The notes under the pieces are model-generated. The model was given only the letters and a program-made list of their open reading frames with translations, did not search any database and had not been told where the DNA came from. A stretch of DNA of 49,499 nt, taken from assembly GCF_030137545.1 (NCBI RefSeq), contig NZ_JARUVL010000019.1:1-49499 (forward strand), given 5' to 3'. Positions 34,059 to 42,735 of this stretch are shown piece after piece (the stretch's first letter is position 1; each line of letters opens with the position of its first letter). Both the position numbers and the translations under genes were made by a program. Origin of the DNA: Virgibacillus sp. LDC-1 (GTDB lineage: Bacteria; Bacillota; Bacilli; Bacillales; Amphibacillaceae).

Positions 34059-34374
34059 AAAAAATACCCCCCATTTTTTTGCAGGTGGGCATTGTAATAC
34101 CTTGAGGGAGTCCAGTGGCCCACACCGCGAATTTTTAGTTAAATTTCAACAAAAATTCGGGGTGGGAATCGAACCCACTAGAACCAGAAAACTGGTGGCG
34201 CACCATTTGCCTTCCCTCTATATTAAGCAACACGCTTTTTTTACGATAAAAATAAATGTCTCGTCTCCAATCATCTATAACAGAACTTAGTAAACATCAT
34301 TTTTCGTAATCTTATTTTACAATTTTTTTTTCGAAAAGGGAATCATTTTTTTGAGGAAAATTTCGACAAAATGT
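34059..34374 (-). other. 316-bp spacer between yfhF and the GNAT gene
   Basis: Contains the structured leader candidate at 34084-34218. The upstream 150 bp is very AT-rich with poly-T/A tracts and no gene. A minus-strand -10-like TAATAT lies just before the structure. Confidence 0.5.
34084..34218 (-). ncRNA. Candidate structured 5' leader RNA (multi-helix, tRNA T-arm mimic) of the GNAT gene
   Basis: Read on the minus strand, GAGGGA (34218-34213) pairs with TCCCTC (34109-34104), closing a ~115-nt domain. Inside are hairpin ACCAG/CTGGT (34196-34183), a perfect T-arm-like hairpin GTGGG-TTCGATT-CCCAC (34178-34162), and a 9-bp stem CGAATTTTT/AAAAATTCG (34159-34128). A possible expression hairpin follows: CCCACC (34089-34084) can pair with GGGGGG (34072-34067), the ribosome binding site, which is trailed by TATTTTTT and ATG. 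No acceptor stem exists, so it is not a tRNA. Class not recognised. Confidence 0.45.
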
Positions 34375-35280
34375 TCAATTATGATCCTTGTCTTTTAAAA
34401 GTGATTGTAATGCTTCTTCTAGGTAGGGATAAGAAAACGAATATTGGTGATCCTCAGCTTTTCGTGGCAGTACATACTGACCTTTGAGGATGAGCTGGCT
34501 CATCTCTCCTGTAACAAGATTTAATAGAGGAGAGGGGGTATGGAACCAGAAAGGTCTCTTGATAGTCTTGGTAAGCGTCTTCATGAAATCAATATTTCGT
34601 TTTGGATTTGGTGCCGTTACATTGATCGGACCTTGGATACTTTCGTTATCCATACAAAATCGTATCATTCGAACAACATCTTCCACATGCACCCAAGACA
34701 TCCATTGCTCGCCATTTCCTAATTTCCCTCCTGCAAACCATTTGACCGGTAGTGTCATAAAAGGAAGGGCACCGTTATCTTTTCCTAAGATAACGCCAAA
34801 ACGTGTAAATACGGTTCGTATTCCTAAATCTGTTGCTTTTCGCGCTTCATTTTCCCATTTCACGACAACATCCGCTAAAAAATCATTACCAGGCTCTGTT
34901 GATGCTTCTGTAAAGATTAAGTCTTCTGAAACACCATAAAATCCAATTGCCGATCCACTAATGAATACACGTGGTTTTTCTTGCAGCGTTTCCATTAAGT
35001 GAACAACTTTTTGCGTTGTATTAATTCTACTCTCTAATATCTTTTTCTTTTTTTCCTTTGTCCAATAGCCAAACAACGATTCTCCGGCAAGATTTACGAC
35101 ACCTTCGATTGGAGGGAGCTTTTCTCCTGGATACGTAAAATCGATAAAAGTGATGTTTAGGCTATTTGTATGCTTTTTGGGATTCCTCGTCAACACAAAA
35201 ATATGGTTACCTTCTTTCTCTAACGCAGAAACAAGGTGCTGACCGACAAATCCTGTACCACCTGATACGATATAATTCAC
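34375..35280 (-). CDS. yfhF: YfhF, TIGR01777-family NAD-dependent epimerase-like protein
   Basis: An extended-SDR protein of 301 residues, related to SDR39U1. The N-terminal Rossmann motif is YIVSGGTGFVGQHLVSAL. The family continues with VVNLAGESLFGYW, SRINTTQKVV, FISGSAIGFYG and a DUF1731 C-terminal segment (PLLNLVTGEMSQLILKGQYVLP-like). GTG 35280 is the start: AGGAGG is 7 nt upstream, and the 38-residue extension is untranslated leader. The B. subtilis orthologue is 303 residues. Enzymatic substrate unknown. Divergent from recX. Confidence 0.9.
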   Translation of the reverse strand: MNYIVSGGTGFVGQHLVSALEKEGNHIFVLTRNPKKHTNSLNITFIDFTYPGEKLPPIEGVVNLAGESLFGYWTKEKKKKILESRINTTQKVVHLMETLQEKPRVFISGSAIGFYGVSEDLIFTEASTEPGNDFLADVVVKWENEARKATDLGIRTVFTRFGVILGKDNGALPFMTLPVKWFAGGKLGNGEQWMSWVHVEDVVRMIRFCMDNESIQGPINVTAPNPKRNIDFMKTLTKTIKRPFWFHTPSPLLNLVTGEMSQLILKGQYVLPRKAEDHQYSFSYPYLEEALQSLLKDKDHN

Positions 35281-35434
35281 GAGACATCCTCCTATTCTAA
35301 TACCGTTCCTTTTATTTATATAGCATAACGAAGTTTTTTTAGTACTGCTAGTATTTTGAGAAGATGTTACTTGTCCTTTTAAAGATGTTTCCACATTTGC
35401 TTTCGTGATATGATACGGATATGGAGGGGTTACT

Positions 35435-36244
35435 TTGAAAAGAATTACGCGTATTACGACACAGAAAAAAAAGCTAAACCGCTATAATATCTTTTGGGAT
35501 GATGGAAATGGTGAAACCTATGGTCTTAGTGTAGATGAAGATGTCCTTATTCATAATCAGCTTCATAAAGGGATGGAATTAGATGAAGCCTTAATCGAGC
35601 TGTTACAGGAAAAAGATACGTTACAAAAATCATATACCCAAGCAATCCATTTCTTAAGCTATCGCATGCGTACAAAAAAAGAAATTCGCGATTATTTAGT
35701 GAAAAAAGAAGCAGAGCCTTCCCATATTGATATGATTCTTACCAAGCTGGAAAAGGAAGGATATGTTGATGATCGGCAATTTGCAGAAGCTTTTGTCGCT
35801 ACGAGAATGCAAACCTCCAATAAAGGACCACAGCTTATCGAACAGGAATTGTTACAAAAAGGGGTTCCTCCTGCTATTGCAGCAGAAGCAGTGGCTGTAT
35901 TTTCGGTTGAGCTGCAAAGAGAAAAAGCAATGAAATGGGCAGATAAAAAGCTTCGACCAAATGAACGAAAGTCATATCGCCAACAGCTGCAGCAGCTGCA
36001 ATCAACGCTAATGCAAAAAGGGTTTTCGCAAGCGGTTATTAAAGAGGTTATTGCAGAAAAGCAAGTGCAGCAAGATGAGGATACAGAGTGGAAGGCAGTT
36101 GTTCATCAGGGGGAAAAGCTATTACAAAAGCATGCGCGTAAGCATACTGGCTTTGAACTTCAGCAAAAATTAAAAGAAGCCCTTTATCGAAAAGGCTTCT
36201 CGATGGATTATATTGTTAAGTTTTTAGACGAATACGTAAAATAA
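35435..36244 (+). CDS. recX: Regulatory protein RecX
   Basis: Binds RecA filaments and modulates their growth, tuning homologous recombination and SOS. All-helical tandem repeats of the RecX fold are seen: QAIHFLSYRMRTKKEIRDYL, LEKEGYVDDRQFAEAFVATR and IEQELLQKGVPPAIAAEAV, repeated toward the C-terminus. Its 269 residues match the long Bacillus form (264). The start is TTG 35435 after GGAGGGG. Divergent from yfhF as in B. subtilis. recA is not in the window. Confidence 0.93.
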   Translation: MKRITRITTQKKKLNRYNIFWDDGNGETYGLSVDEDVLIHNQLHKGMELDEALIELLQEKDTLQKSYTQAIHFLSYRMRTKKEIRDYLVKKEAEPSHIDMILTKLEKEGYVDDRQFAEAFVATRMQTSNKGPQLIEQELLQKGVPPAIAAEAVAVFSVELQREKAMKWADKKLRPNERKSYRQQLQQLQSTLMQKGFSQAVIKEVIAEKQVQQDEDTEWKAVVHQGEKLLQKHARKHTGFELQQKLKEALYRKGFSMDYIVKFLDEYVK

Positions 36245-36245
36245 A

Positions 36246-36905
36246 TTACTTATCGATATAAATGGCTGCTCTGCCATCATCTTCATGAAAAATTTGTGCT
36301 GCGACAGTCTGTGCATCCTTGAATTCGGAGGCGTCCAGTACATGTCTCGAATCCTTCCAAAATGGCGTATTCATTCCACCCATATAGACAGCAGTGATGG
36401 AAATTGCATCATTTTCCCATTCCTTCTGTAAGCTTTCTGTAAAGCCGCGAATCGCGAATTTACTTGCACAATAAAGCGATTCGTTTCTTTTACCGCGCAG
36501 TCCAGCTGTTGAAATGATATTTAAAATTCTTCCTTTGCTTTCCCGAATTAATGGTAAGGCACTTTGCACGGATAAAATCGTTCCTTTTATATTTGTATTT
36601 AATGTTTGCTCGATGTCAATTAGCTTATACGATTCTATCTCACCAAAATGCCCGATTCCTGCGTTATTTATTAATACATCAAGCTGCCCAATTTGCTGAA
36701 AGGCAATGCTGACAGAAGCATATTCACGAACATCACAAAGCACAACCTCCGCCTCACCATTTATTTCTCTAATTTCATGTTGAACCATATGGAGCTTCTC
36801 GCCATTCCGTCCCATTAAATAAACGGTGTAGCCATTTGCCGCATAGGTTAAAGCTAAAGCTTTCCCTAAACCACTTCCTGCTCCTGTAATCGCTACTGTT
36901 GACAT
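36246..36905 (-). CDS. Short-chain dehydrogenase/reductase
   Basis: A classical SDR of 219 residues with cofactor motif TGAGSGLGKALA, NNAGIGHFGE, catalytic Ser in ILNIISTAGL and the Y-x-x-x-K pair in YCASKFAIRG. The Arg of YLMGRNGEKL after strand 2 favours NADP(H). It resembles B. subtilis YoxD. Substrate unknown. It is an insertion relative to the recX-yfhH pair of B. subtilis and converges on recX with only 1 bp between stop codons. Confidence 0.88.
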   Translation of the reverse strand: MSTVAITGAGSGLGKALALTYAANGYTVYLMGRNGEKLHMVQHEIREINGEAEVVLCDVREYASVSIAFQQIGQLDVLINNAGIGHFGEIESYKLIDIEQTLNTNIKGTILSVQSALPLIRESKGRILNIISTAGLRGKRNESLYCASKFAIRGFTESLQKEWENDAISITAVYMGGMNTPFWKDSRHVLDASEFKDAQTVAAQIFHEDDGRAAIYIDK

Positions 36906-37016
36906 TTCAATTCCCCTCTCGTGTTAGTCGTTCTCTATAAACGATAACCTTCATCATTTCTATTGTCTTAAAGTATTGATAAAATGTAAAATGATAGGGG
37001 GAAGGGAGTAATAAAA

Positions 37017-37352
37017 ATGAATTATCGATATAGTGATTTATCTGTGGAGCAGCTTCGAGCAGAGGCTGGAAAGTTAAAGGAACAGCTACAAAAGGCGGAA
37101 CAGCTTGGGAACATTAGTGAGGCTGCGATTCTTGAGCGGAAGATGCAGGTTGCCATGGCCTATTTATTGAATCCGGCTGATTTTGAAATAAACGAGACCT
37201 ATACATTAAATGGGGATCCAGGGCATACCTTTCGAATTGATTATTTAGAAGGTGTGTTTGCATGGGGGCATCGTTTTAACCTCCTTAATGAACGATATGA
37301 AACACAGGAGGCGATTCCTATTTCCTTGTTAGGAGATAAGGTGAACGCATGA
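37017..37352 (+). CDS. yfhH: YfhH-family protein (DUF1811)
   Basis: A 111-residue protein. The N-terminal half is a helical hairpin (LSVEQLRAEAGKLKEQLQKAEQ ... EAAILERKMQVAMAYLLNP). The C-terminal half is a small SH3-like beta barrel (YTLNGDPGHTFRIDYLEGVFAWGHRF). The RBS is AGGGGGAAGGGAG. Together with recX upstream, it keeps the recX-yfhH order of B. subtilis. Function unknown, possibly regulatory. Confidence 0.88.
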   Translation: MNYRYSDLSVEQLRAEAGKLKEQLQKAEQLGNISEAAILERKMQVAMAYLLNPADFEINETYTLNGDPGHTFRIDYLEGVFAWGHRFNLLNERYETQEAIPISLLGDKVNA

Positions 37353-37420
37353 AATGTAGGCTAAGACAAAATAAAATATGAAGATTTTAAACTAGTGGGA
37401 CCCTGCACCACAAAAAGAAA

Positions 37421-37462
37421 TCCGAACTTGATTCAGCATGAATCTGAATCAGTTCGGGTTTT
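37421..37462. terminator. Terminator between yfhH and yfhP
   Basis: Arms CCGAACTTGATTCAG / CTGAATCAGTTCGG (one bulged base), 7-nt loop, then TTTT. An A-run precedes it for the minus strand. Confidence 0.8.
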
Positions 37463-37513
37463 CAAAATTTAAACGTATTGTCTCAGCCTCTTTTCTATAA
37501 ATAAGAGAATTGT

Positions 37514-38500
37514 TCATATTGAATAGTCTTCAACGTATAGCTTTCGCTTTAGTTTATGCTCGGAGAAAATCCAACCTGTATAGGAACTCATTATTTCCTT
37601 ATTATCACTAATTTGCACAACGGCGACAAATGGATAGTACCCTTTAGAGCGGTATCTAAGGTCGATGAAACGAACCTCTGTAAAGTCATCATACGCATTT
37701 ATCTCCCAGCGATAAACAGGTGAAAAGGATAAAAAGGCAGAGATGTTTTTATCTGTACATGCCAGCTCTATCATTTCTGAATTTGGTAACGGAATCTTCT
37801 CAAATTCATCAATAATTTCGATATGACCGTTTTCAACAATCCCTACATAAAAGTGGTCCTTTGTCGTAATAGCTACACGCCAAAAGTTTTGCTTCATGGT
37901 AGGGGAGGTTGCTACTTGCTCTGTATCTGGGAAAAATTCGTGAATCTTTTTTACGATTTCTTTTTTATCGATATACCGCTTGATGTAATATAAAAGGATA
38001 ACGGTATAGATAATGAGCCATGTTATACCTGGATTTGCCCCAAGTACCCAGGCAACAATTCCAGCTAAATGCAGCGTGAATATATATGGGTCAAACGTAT
38101 TAATAAATCCATATGCCACCCATCGATTTGAAAATGGTCGATAAGCTTGTGTGCCATAGGCATTTGGAATATCTACGAGCACATGGATGATAACCGCTAA
38201 AAAGGTCCATGCCCATAAATGCAAATAATTCACTTCAGGGACAAATAAGTGAATCATACCTGAAATGAAAAGCCCCCAAAATATAATGGCAGGAAGAGAA
38301 TGGGTTATGCCACGATGGTGTCTTATATATGTTGCATTATTACGCAGTTTTAATACGGTATCAAAATCAGGCGCATGAGAACCGATGATTGTGCCAACAA
38401 GGACCGCATTAAAAAGTGTTGGGTCACTATGCACAGCAGGATCTAATGTTGCTAATCCTCCTAATGCAACACCCATGACAATATGGGTTCCAGTATCCAT
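37514..38500 (-). CDS. yfhP: YfhP-type membrane-bound metal-dependent hydrolase (YdjM family)
   Basis: A 328-residue protein starting MDTGTHIVMGVALGGLATLD. The His/Asp set typical of the family is spread over the N-terminal four-helix membrane part: THIVMG, GSHAPDFDT, IRHHRGITHSLP and HVLVDIPNAYGTQAYRPF. The ~130 C-terminal residues are soluble and beta-rich. These proteins are related to LexA-regulated YdjM of enterobacteria; activity has not been shown. B. subtilis YfhP is a regulator-like neighbour of mutY, and the divergent mutY gene here agrees. Confidence 0.88.
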   Translation of the reverse strand: MDTGTHIVMGVALGGLATLDPAVHSDPTLFNAVLVGTIIGSHAPDFDTVLKLRNNATYIRHHRGITHSLPAIIFWGLFISGMIHLFVPEVNYLHLWAWTFLAVIIHVLVDIPNAYGTQAYRPFSNRWVAYGFINTFDPYIFTLHLAGIVAWVLGANPGITWLIIYTVILLYYIKRYIDKKEIVKKIHEFFPDTEQVATSPTMKQNFWRVAITTKDHFYVGIVENGHIEIIDEFEKIPLPNSEMIELACTDKNISAFLSFSPVYRWEINAYDDFTEVRFIDLRYRSKGYYPFVAVVQISDNKEIMSSYTGWIFSEHKLKRKLYVEDYSI

Positions 38501-38603
38501 AAGTGTATGTCCTCCTTGGATGAGCTAACGTAAATCGTTAGCCGCCAATACGTTCTATAAAAAGTTCGATTTTTTTTTATTGTATCACAAAGGATGTGTT
38601 ATT

Positions 38604-39671
38604 ATGGCTGATCAAGCGTTACAAAATATTAACATTTTACAGCTGCAAAATGATTTAATTCAGTGGTATACGCAAAATAAACGCGATTTACCTTGGAGAA
38701 AGGATCAAGATCCTTATAAAATATGGGTTTCAGAAATTATGCTTCAGCAAACGAAGGTAGATACAGTTATTCCGTATTTTAATCGTTTTATTCAGCAATT
38801 TCCTACCGTATTTGAACTGGCTAACGCAGATGAACAAGAGGTATTAAAAGCATGGGAAGGTTTAGGATACTATTCCCGTGCACGCAATCTTCAAACCGCT
38901 GTGAAGGAGGTTGTTGCGAGCTATGGTGGAAATGTACCTGCTGATGCAACACAGCTTGGTACGTTAAAAGGGATTGGACCATATACAAAAGGTGCGATAC
39001 TTTCAATTGCCTTTCAACAGCCTGAGCCAGCAGTCGATGGGAATGTCATGCGCGTTATCACGCGAATTTTGAATATCGATGATGATATTGCTCAAGCAAA
39101 AACGAGAAAGCGAATTGAAGCTATTGTTCGTGAATTAATTTCACAGGAGGATCCCTCTGCCTTTAATCAAGGAATTATGGAGCTAGGTGCTTTAATTTGT
39201 ACACCAAAGTCTCCAGCTTGTATGCTTTGTCCAGTGCAATCACACTGTCAGGCGTTCGCAGAAGGAGTAGAGGAACAGCTCCCAGTAAAAGCGAAAGCGA
39301 AAAAACAAAAGAGAATGTCGTATATGGCGCTGTTAATTCGCACACCAGAAGATAAAATTATGATTGAAAAAAGACCTGAGAATGGTTTGCTAGCTAATCT
39401 ATGGCAATTTCCGATGGTTCTAATCGAAGAAATTGGACTTGATCATGTGGAAAATTGGCTACAAGTAGAATATGGCGTAAATATAAAGCAAAAACAAAAA
39501 TGTGGCAAGCTAAAGCATGTTTTTTCCCATATTATTTGGGAAATAGATATTTATCTTGCAGAGACAGATCAAACGCTAGTCGATGATCAACGATTATTGC
39601 TTTTAGATAAAGCGGAATTAACGAGCTATCCATTTCCTGTTTCGCATCAAAAAATGATGGCGTATTTATAG
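38604..39671 (+). CDS. mutY: A/G-specific adenine glycosylase MutY
   Basis: Removes adenine mispaired with 8-oxoguanine, starting base excision repair. The HhH-GPD domain shows SEIMLQQTKVDTVIPYF (catalytic Glu), LKGIGPYTKGAIL (HhH hairpin) and AVDGNVMRV (catalytic Asp). The 4Fe-4S loop C-x6-C-x2-C-x5-C is in CTPKSPACMLCPVQSHC. A C-terminal NUDIX-like domain recognises 8-oxoG. ATG 38604 follows AAAGGATG; the TTG 8 codons upstream lacks a site. 355 residues, normal size. Divergent from yfhP. Confidence 0.95.
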   Translation: MADQALQNINILQLQNDLIQWYTQNKRDLPWRKDQDPYKIWVSEIMLQQTKVDTVIPYFNRFIQQFPTVFELANADEQEVLKAWEGLGYYSRARNLQTAVKEVVASYGGNVPADATQLGTLKGIGPYTKGAILSIAFQQPEPAVDGNVMRVITRILNIDDDIAQAKTRKRIEAIVRELISQEDPSAFNQGIMELGALICTPKSPACMLCPVQSHCQAFAEGVEEQLPVKAKAKKQKRMSYMALLIRTPEDKIMIEKRPENGLLANLWQFPMVLIEEIGLDHVENWLQVEYGVNIKQKQKCGKLKHVFSHIIWEIDIYLAETDQTLVDDQRLLLLDKAELTSYPFPVSHQKMMAYL

Positions 39672-39921
39672 TATCTATCAGAAACCATAGCAGTTTAAAC
39701 GAAAGATACTCCTTCTAATTGCAGCTTCGTTTATTCAATAGCATATGAATGTAAAAAAGTGTTTGCGTGCATGTGTGTCTTGGGTAACGTGCATTATTAT
39801 TTCCGAACAGCCATTTTTATCCCGCATAAATACCATACCAAAAAATGGATAAAATCCTTTTAGCATTATGTTGGATAACATTTTTTAAACTGGAGAAATT
39901 ATAATTGCGGAGGTGATATAA
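39672..39921. other. 250-bp spacer, mutY to sspE
   Basis: No gene. CATACCA at 39834-39840 resembles a sigma-G -10 (CATACTA), but no convincing -35 goes with it. An imperfect CCATTTTT/AAAAATGG inverted repeat surrounds it. Confidence 0.35.
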
Positions 39922-40092
39922 ATGGCTAAAAATCCTAAGAAATCTGCTTCTGGTACAAATGTTCAGCATGTAAAACAACAGAATCAGCAAGCAGCTCAAG
40001 GCCAAGGGCAATATGGTACTGAATTTGCATCCGAAACAAATGCGCAAGAAGTAAGAAAGCAAAATCAAAAATCTCAGCAAAATAAAAAATAA
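39922..40092 (+). CDS. sspE: Gamma-type small acid-soluble spore protein
   Basis: Only 56 residues: starts MAKNPKKSASGTNVQHVKQQ and includes the GPR-cleavage-like TEFASETNAQEVRKQNQ segment. The Gln/Asn/Lys-rich composition is diagnostic of gamma SASP, the spore's amino-acid store released on germination; it does not coat DNA. ATG 39922 follows GCGGAGGTG. The family often has two repeats of the TEFASETN block; here there is one, so the protein is short. The gene lies between mutY and ygaC as in B. subtilis. Expected to be sigma-G dependent. Confidence 0.93.
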   Translation: MAKNPKKSASGTNVQHVKQQNQQAAQGQGQYGTEFASETNAQEVRKQNQKSQQNKK

Positions 40093-40113
40093 CGCTCACC
40101 CCCAAAGATTGCT

Positions 40114-40151
40114 AAAGAAGGCTTTCCATCTCCCGGAAAGCCTTCTTTCTT
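40114..40151 (+). terminator. Intrinsic terminator after sspE
   Basis: Perfect arms AAAGAAGGCTTTCC / GGAAAGCCTTCTTT, 7-nt loop. Confidence 0.9.
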
Positions 40152-40268
40152 ATGTAAATGGAAGGAAAGGCAAGTCCATAATGCTTTATATTTCAGTTTA
40201 TTGGCTTTATAATAGGTAAAAGCTGAGAGAACGACGAAGCAAAAAGGGGAATAGAAAGGAAGAAGTGC

Positions 40269-40799
40269 ATGGTTGCTCCTAGAGTTGGCTCAAATATAGA
40301 AATTCAAAGCTATAAGCATGATGGAAGCCTGCATCGTATTTGGGAGAGTACATTCGTTTTAAAGGGAACCGAAAACATTGTGATTGGAGCAAACGATAAA
40401 ACACAGGTAATGGAAAGTGATGGACGTAGTTGGATAACGAGAGAACCATCCATCTGTTTTTTTCATGCAAAGTATTGGTTTAATGTTATCGGAATGCTTC
40501 GAAACGATGGAATCTACTATTATTGCAATATTAGTTCTCCATTTGTCTATGATAAGGAAGCATTAAAATATATAGATTATGATCTTGATTTAAAAATTTA
40601 TCCTGATATGACCTTTACATTGCTTGACGAGGATGAATATGAATTACATAAAAGATTAATGAATTATCCAGAAGTTCTTGATCGGATTTTGTATAACAAT
40701 ATTGAAATTTTAAAACGATGGGTTCGACAGCAAATAGGTCCATTTTCACCAGGTTTTATTGATCAATGGTATGAGCGCTTTTTAACCTATCGATGGTAA
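40269..40799 (+). CDS. ygaC: YgaC, DUF402-family nucleoside di/triphosphate phosphatase
   Basis: A 176-residue DUF402 protein; the Staphylococcus member hydrolyses nucleoside tri- and diphosphates. Recognisable blocks: [27 protein letters not shown]-like (here [13 protein letters not shown]), [23 protein letters not shown] and the metal-ligand stretch [23 protein letters not shown]. Length equals B. subtilis YgaC. ATG 40269 follows GGAAGAAG. It lies directly ahead of ygaD. Confidence 0.9.
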   Translation: MVAPRVGSNIEIQSYKHDGSLHRIWESTFVLKGTENIVIGANDKTQVMESDGRSWITREPSICFFHAKYWFNVIGMLRNDGIYYYCNISSPFVYDKEALKYIDYDLDLKIYPDMTFTLLDEDEYELHKRLMNYPEVLDRILYNNIEILKRWVRQQIGPFSPGFIDQWYERFLTYRW

Positions 40800-40874
40800 A
40801 TTAACGTTCCTTGTTACCGATGTAGCAAGGCTTTTCTATTCATATAAATACGTATAAAGCAAGGGATGACATTA

Positions 40875-42626
40875 ATGAATAGTGTGAAACAATATTTAAA
40901 GTTTGTGAAACCATATAGATGGAAGATTGTATGGACGGTTTTGATTGGAATTGTTAAATTTGCAATTCCATTATTAATGCCGTTAATTTTGAAATATGTG
41001 ATTGACGATATCATTGATGCAGATGGATTAAGTGCATCTGAGAAGACTACCCAGTTATTCGTGCTAATGGGGGTATCATTTCTGATCTTTTTAGTTTTAC
41101 GACCTCCGATTGAATATCTTCGACAATATTTAGCACAATGGGTTGGGAACCGAATCCTTTACGACATAAGGGATCGCCTCTTTGATCACATTCAAAAATT
41201 AAGTCTTCGTTACTATTCAAAGACAAAAACCGGCGAAATTATTTCCCGGGTAATAAATGATGTCGAACAAACGAAGACATTTGTCATTACCGGATTAATG
41301 AATATATGGCTTGACTTAGTTACCATTTTAATAGCGATCGGCATTATGCTCACAATGGATGTGGGATTAACCCTTGTTGCTATCATTTTGTTTCCTTTTT
41401 ACGGTTTTTCGATAAAATTCTTCTTTGCGAAGTTGCGGCAGCTTACACGTGATCGCTCACAAGCATTAGCAGAAGTACAAGGGCATCTGCACGAGCGAGT
41501 GCAAGGAGTTCCTGTTACGCGAAGCTTTGCCTTAGAAGAATATGAGCAAGGGCAGTTTGAAGCAAGAAATGATCATTTTTGGGATAAATCTATTAAACAA
41601 ACGATTTGGAATGCGAAGACCTTTGCTGTGACAAATACGATTACAGATTTGGCGCCACTTCTTGTAATCGCATATGCAGGTTACCAGGTTATTCACGGGA
41701 ACTTAACACTTGGAACAATGATGGCGTTCGTCGGATATATGGAACGAGTATATAGTCCATTACGCCGACTCGTTAATTCATCAACAATGCTTACGCAATC
41801 GATTGCCTCGATTGACCGGGTATTTGAATTAATGAATGAGAAATATGATATTACAGATAAACCGAATGCATTTGAATTAAAAAAGGTGCAAGGTAGAATT
41901 GATGTTGAAAATGTTTCATTCGCCTACGAGGAAGAGGAAGCAAGCGTACTGAAAAATGTCAGCTTACATGTAAAGGCAGGAGAAACGATTGCATTTGTTG
42001 GCATGAGTGGTGGGGGAAAATCGACATTAATTAGCTTGCTTCCACGTTTTTATGATGTCACTGAAGGAGCGATAAAAATAGACGGAACAGATATCCGTGA
42101 TGTAAAAGTACGTTCTTTACGTGATAAAATTGGAATGGTATTGCAGGATAATACATTGTTTAGTGAATCGATCGCAATGAATATCCGCATGGGAAATCCG
42201 TATGCAACAGATGAAGAAGTAATAAAAGCAGCCAAAGCTGCAAACGCCCATGATTTTATTATGGAGTTACCACAAGGCTATGATACGCTCGTTGGGGAAA
42301 GGGGAGTAAAGCTCTCTGGTGGCCAAAAGCAGCGCGTGGCAATTGCTCGGGTTTTCTTGAAAAACCCACCGATCTTAATTTTCGATGAAGCAACATCCGC
42401 ATTGGATTTAGAAAGTGAACACATGATTCAAGAAGCGGTCGAAAAACTAGCATCTGATCGGACAACATTTATTGTTGCTCATCGCCTTGCAACGATAACG
42501 CATGCAGATCGTATTGTCGTGATTGAAAATGGAAAAATAACAGAGACTGGCTCTCATGAGCAATTAATGGCATTAAAAGGAAGCTACTATGATTTATACC
42601 AGGTTCAGCATTTAGACAATGAATAA
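40875..42626 (+). CDS. ygaD: ABC exporter half-transporter (YgaD)
   Basis: A 583-residue half-transporter with six N-terminal helices fused to an ATPase; it should act as a homodimer exporting lipid or drug-like molecules. Walker A is VGMSGGGKSTLISLL, the Q-loop is in GMVLQDNTLF, the signature is VKLSGGQKQRVAIARVF, Walker B is ILIFDEATSALD, and the H-loop is VAHRLATI. ATG 40875 is better spaced from AAGGG (40861-40865) than ATG 40866. Synteny ygaC-ygaD-gsaB supports the name. B. subtilis ygaE is missing between ygaD and gsaB. Confidence 0.93.
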   Translation: MNSVKQYLKFVKPYRWKIVWTVLIGIVKFAIPLLMPLILKYVIDDIIDADGLSASEKTTQLFVLMGVSFLIFLVLRPPIEYLRQYLAQWVGNRILYDIRDRLFDHIQKLSLRYYSKTKTGEIISRVINDVEQTKTFVITGLMNIWLDLVTILIAIGIMLTMDVGLTLVAIILFPFYGFSIKFFFAKLRQLTRDRSQALAEVQGHLHERVQGVPVTRSFALEEYEQGQFEARNDHFWDKSIKQTIWNAKTFAVTNTITDLAPLLVIAYAGYQVIHGNLTLGTMMAFVGYMERVYSPLRRLVNSSTMLTQSIASIDRVFELMNEKYDITDKPNAFELKKVQGRIDVENVSFAYEEEEASVLKNVSLHVKAGETIAFVGMSGGGKSTLISLLPRFYDVTEGAIKIDGTDIRDVKVRSLRDKIGMVLQDNTLFSESIAMNIRMGNPYATDEEVIKAAKAANAHDFIMELPQGYDTLVGERGVKLSGGQKQRVAIARVFLKNPPILIFDEATSALDLESEHMIQEAVEKLASDRTTFIVAHRLATITHADRIVVIENGKITETGSHEQLMALKGSYYDLYQVQHLDNE

Positions 42627-42630
42627 TAAA

Positions 42631-42680
42631 ATGACCAGCATCTGAAGCGCGTGGCTTTAGCTGCTGGTCATTTATTTTAT
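42631..42680. terminator. Terminator between ygaD and gsaB
   Basis: Perfect arms ATGACCAGCA / TGCTGGTCAT with a ~21-nt loop and T-rich tail; it serves converging genes. Confidence 0.8.
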
Positions 42681-42735
42681 TATAAGTTTAACGAGCAATG
42701 ACTCCTCTTTCCTTAAAAAGGAATCTAATCAGGCT

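Noticed and set aside
34141-34220. tRNA gene on the minus strand
   Set aside because: A perfect T-arm is present but there is no acceptor stem, no 7-nt anticodon loop and no CCA-proximal pairing partner.
34102-34290. 62-codon plus-strand ORF reading GVGIEPTRTRKL
   Set aside because: Antisense translation of the T-arm-like hairpin; such peptides are common false ORFs opposite tRNA-like DNA.
39817-40080. 87-codon ORF antisense to sspE
   Set aside because: Shadow of the spore-protein gene; no ribosome binding site.
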